NCBI GenBank assembly: GCA_964592095.1 | Contig: CAZQER010000061.1 | Location: forward strand, 1-6,374 | Length of the DNA: 6,374 bases | From: EX4484-2 sp964592095 | GTDB lineage: Archaea > Altiarchaeota > Altiarchaeia > IMC4 > QMZM01 | Direction of reading: 5' to 3' | In this document: positions 4,787 through 6,374 of the stretch, piece by piece | How positions within the stretch are numbered: the stretch's first letter is position 1 | Layout: each line of letters begins with the position of its first letter | The notes under the pieces: model-generated | Told to the model about the DNA's origin: nothing | Database searches by the model: none | Seen by the model: the letters and a program-made list of their open reading frames with translations, nothing else | Program-made: the position numbers and the translations under genes

Positions 4787-6374
4787 TCAAAAATTTATGT
4801 AATTCAAACGAACTTTTCCGGTAGTTAGCTCATAATCTTGCTGCTGGACTGGCTTATCCATAAGCATTGTATTTAACCGGGAATCATCAAATGTTCCACC
4901 TTTTTTAAATAGCATGTAAATTGGTTGGATACCTTTTGATGTTTGTATAAAAGCAAATTGCTTTAAGCCATAATTATTTTTAATATAATTCCACAATTCT
5001 TTATTTCCCATTACCTTTGCAAAATCCCAGTTATACATGAAAATCCATGATGCATTTAAATTTTCTTCGGCATATTTCATTTTTTCAACAGTAGAGGGAA
5101 TTCCTCTTGTTCCCTTCATGTCAGCATGCCAGAGAACACCATAGGCTTGATGAGAGGAGTGCATCACTCTTTCTCCGGGAATCTTGTGCTCTTTTATATA
5201 GTTTCCAGCAACATCCAAACCAAAGAATTGGGTGTCAAATTGCCGGTTGGTAGCTTCCTGCATGGGAGAAAAAAGGATAGCCAACAATATGAGGATGATG
5301 ATGAAGTTAAGATAGGGTATCCCTTTCCCTTCCACCTTTAACTTCTTACCCAAATCACTAAGGGCTCCGATGAAATAAGTTATGAGAAAAATCATTGACG
5401 GCACCATTGGATACATATGATAACTGTGCCCCTTTATTTTGAAGAACATGAGGATGAAATAAAGGATAGCAGAGAGGAACAAAGTAATAACAAATTTTTC
5501 CGGGAATTTTCTTTTTTTATAGTAGTTAGAGATGGCAATTATGGCTCCCAAGGCAGCAAAAAGAGTGCCAAGTAGGGTCCAGCTGTCAGCAAAATAGGAT
5601 TTTATCAATGTCCAGCCAGAGGGATTTAAGATATCAAGATAATTTACCTTTTCTACAGAGACTATCTTTTTGGTATGGTATCGAGGAGCAACGACATTAT
5701 TGGAGTAAAAATACCACGCTGGGAAAAGTAGCAGAACTGCGATGGATAGGATGTATACAGTTACTCTCTTATTCTTAATTTCCTTTGCTAAACGCCTGAA
5801 TGGGAATAAAAGCAAAAAGGGGGACCCCATAACTAAGAAATCATATTTAGTGAGCCCAGACAGTACAAAGAAAAAAGAAGTTAAAATGAGTTGATATGAT
5901 TTATTTTCATCCATCCATTTTAAAAAGAAATAAAGAGAGAGAGTGAAAAGTAATAAAGCAGGATTTATTAGTTGGACGTTATGAGAGAAGAAAACAGTTA
6001 GAGGGAGTATTGCAGTTAAAATTGCCGATACAATTGCTAAATCTTCTCTTTTGAATATCTGATTAACTATCAGATACATTAAAGGAATTGTAGCTGTTAT
6101 GGAGATTACACCAATTAGGCGAGCAACAGTTAAATTCATACCAAATAACATAAAAGCTAGTGCAACCAAAATTGAAGTCAAGGGAAATGTATCCGAATGT
6201 GCTCCAGAGGGATCATAATGGAGCCTTGGATACCCTAAGGCAGGAACAAAAAATCCATATTTAAAAAAGCCCTCTCTGGCAAAGTTTCTCGCCTCAGTTA
6301 AATAATGGACCTCCTTGTTGTTATGATACCCAATCACAGGATAATCAATGTGATAAATCCTGAGATAGAATCCA
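4787..6374 (-). CDS. GT39 (ArnT/PMT-like) membrane glycosyltransferase, 5' end outside the window
   Basis: This is a large polytopic membrane protein with the layout of GT39/ArnT-type enzymes, which use polyprenyl-phosphate sugars to glycosylate lipids or proteins on the outer face of the membrane. Taking the Val codon at 6337 as residue 1, the segment YHNNKEVHYLTEARNFAREG (4-23) fits the first external loop, which holds the catalytic acidic residue in the family. PLTSILVALAFMLFGMNLTV followed by ARLIGV (about 52-76) is the typical GT39 second-helix region. About ten membrane helices follow, then a soluble C-terminal domain from about 360 to 516. The frame stays open to the window edge: upstream of the GTG at 6337 it encodes GFYLRIYHIDYP with no stop, and this resembles the end of helix 1 in the family. 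GTG 6337 is therefore an internal valine and the true start is off-window. Sugar donor and acceptor cannot be read from the sequence. Confidence 0.85.
   Translation of the reverse strand, partial: GFYLRIYHIDYPVIGYHNNKEVHYLTEARNFAREGFFKYGFFVPALGYPRLHYDPSGAHSDTFPLTSILVALAFMLFGMNLTVARLIGVISITATIPLMYLIVNQIFKREDLAIVSAILTAILPLTVFFSHNVQLINPALLLFTLSLYFFLKWMDENKSYQLILTSFFFVLSGLTKYDFLVMGSPFLLLFPFRRLAKEIKNKRVTVYILSIAVLLLFPAWYFYSNNVVAPRYHTKKIVSVEKVNYLDILNPSGWTLIKSYFADSWTLLGTLFAALGAIIAISNYYKKRKFPEKFVITLFLSAILYFILMFFKIKGHSYHMYPMVPSMIFLITYFIGALSDLGKKLKVEGKGIPYLNFIIILILLAILFSPMQEATNRQFDTQFFGLDVAGNYIKEHKIPGERVMHSSHQAYGVLWHADMKGTRGIPSTVEKMKYAEENLNASWIFMYNWDFAKVMGNKELWNYIKNNYGLKQFAFIQTSKGIQPIYMLFKKGGTFDDSRLNTMLMDKPVQQQDYELTTGKVRLNYINF

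Noticed and set aside
5126..5341. Plus-strand open frame of 71 codons
   Set aside because: It is antisense to the C-terminal part of the GT39 gene, and its peptide has no recognisable features.
1..6374. CRISPR arrays, tRNA or rRNA genes, insertion sequences
   Set aside because: No regularly spaced repeats, transposase motifs, terminal inverted repeats or RNA-gene signatures were seen; almost all bases are accounted for by protein genes.

Overview
This is an AT-rich window in which every supported gene but one tentative fragment lies on the minus strand, so the operon reads from position 6374 down to about 46. Starts are mixed (ATG, one TTG) and Shine-Dalgarno signals are mostly weak or absent. 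That, together with a phosphonopyruvate decarboxylase divided into two subunits (as in the ComD/ComE sulfopyruvate decarboxylase of methanogens), would fit an archaeon or an uncultured bacterium. The window alone does not settle the lineage.

Layout in transcription order. (1) A polytopic GT39/ArnT/PMT-like glycosyltransferase, cut off at the right edge of the window. (2) A multi-spanning flippase-like protein of the UPF0104/AglD/lysylphosphatidylglycerol-synthase membrane family. (3) A LicD-family phosphotransferase. After a 76-bp gap, the only intergenic stretch of any size, comes a tight block of four overlapping genes: (4) a short iron-dependent alcohol dehydrogenase, predicted to be a phosphonoacetaldehyde reductase; (5) a fusion of an N-terminal cytidylyltransferase to a C-terminal phosphoenolpyruvate (PEP) mutase, the domain order of Fom1 from fosfomycin biosynthesis; (6) and (7) the two halves of phosphonopyruvate decarboxylase. 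The first 54 bases may hold the 3' end of a converging plus-strand gene.

How the genes fit together (inference from family knowledge): PEP mutase makes phosphonopyruvate, the split decarboxylase drives the reaction forward to phosphonoacetaldehyde, the dehydrogenase reduces this to 2-hydroxyethylphosphonate (HEP), and the cytidylyltransferase domain activates HEP as CMP-HEP. LicD proteins transfer phospho-groups from CDP-activated donors (such as CDP-choline) to glycans, so the LicD homologue is a natural candidate to place HEP on a surface glycan. The GT39 enzyme and the flippase-like protein point to glycan assembly on a polyprenyl carrier at the membrane. No AEP aminotransferase, HppE, Fom3 or MpnS is present in the window. 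The most likely reading is a cell-surface phosphonoglycan locus decorating with hydroxyethylphosphonate rather than a phosphonate antibiotic cluster.
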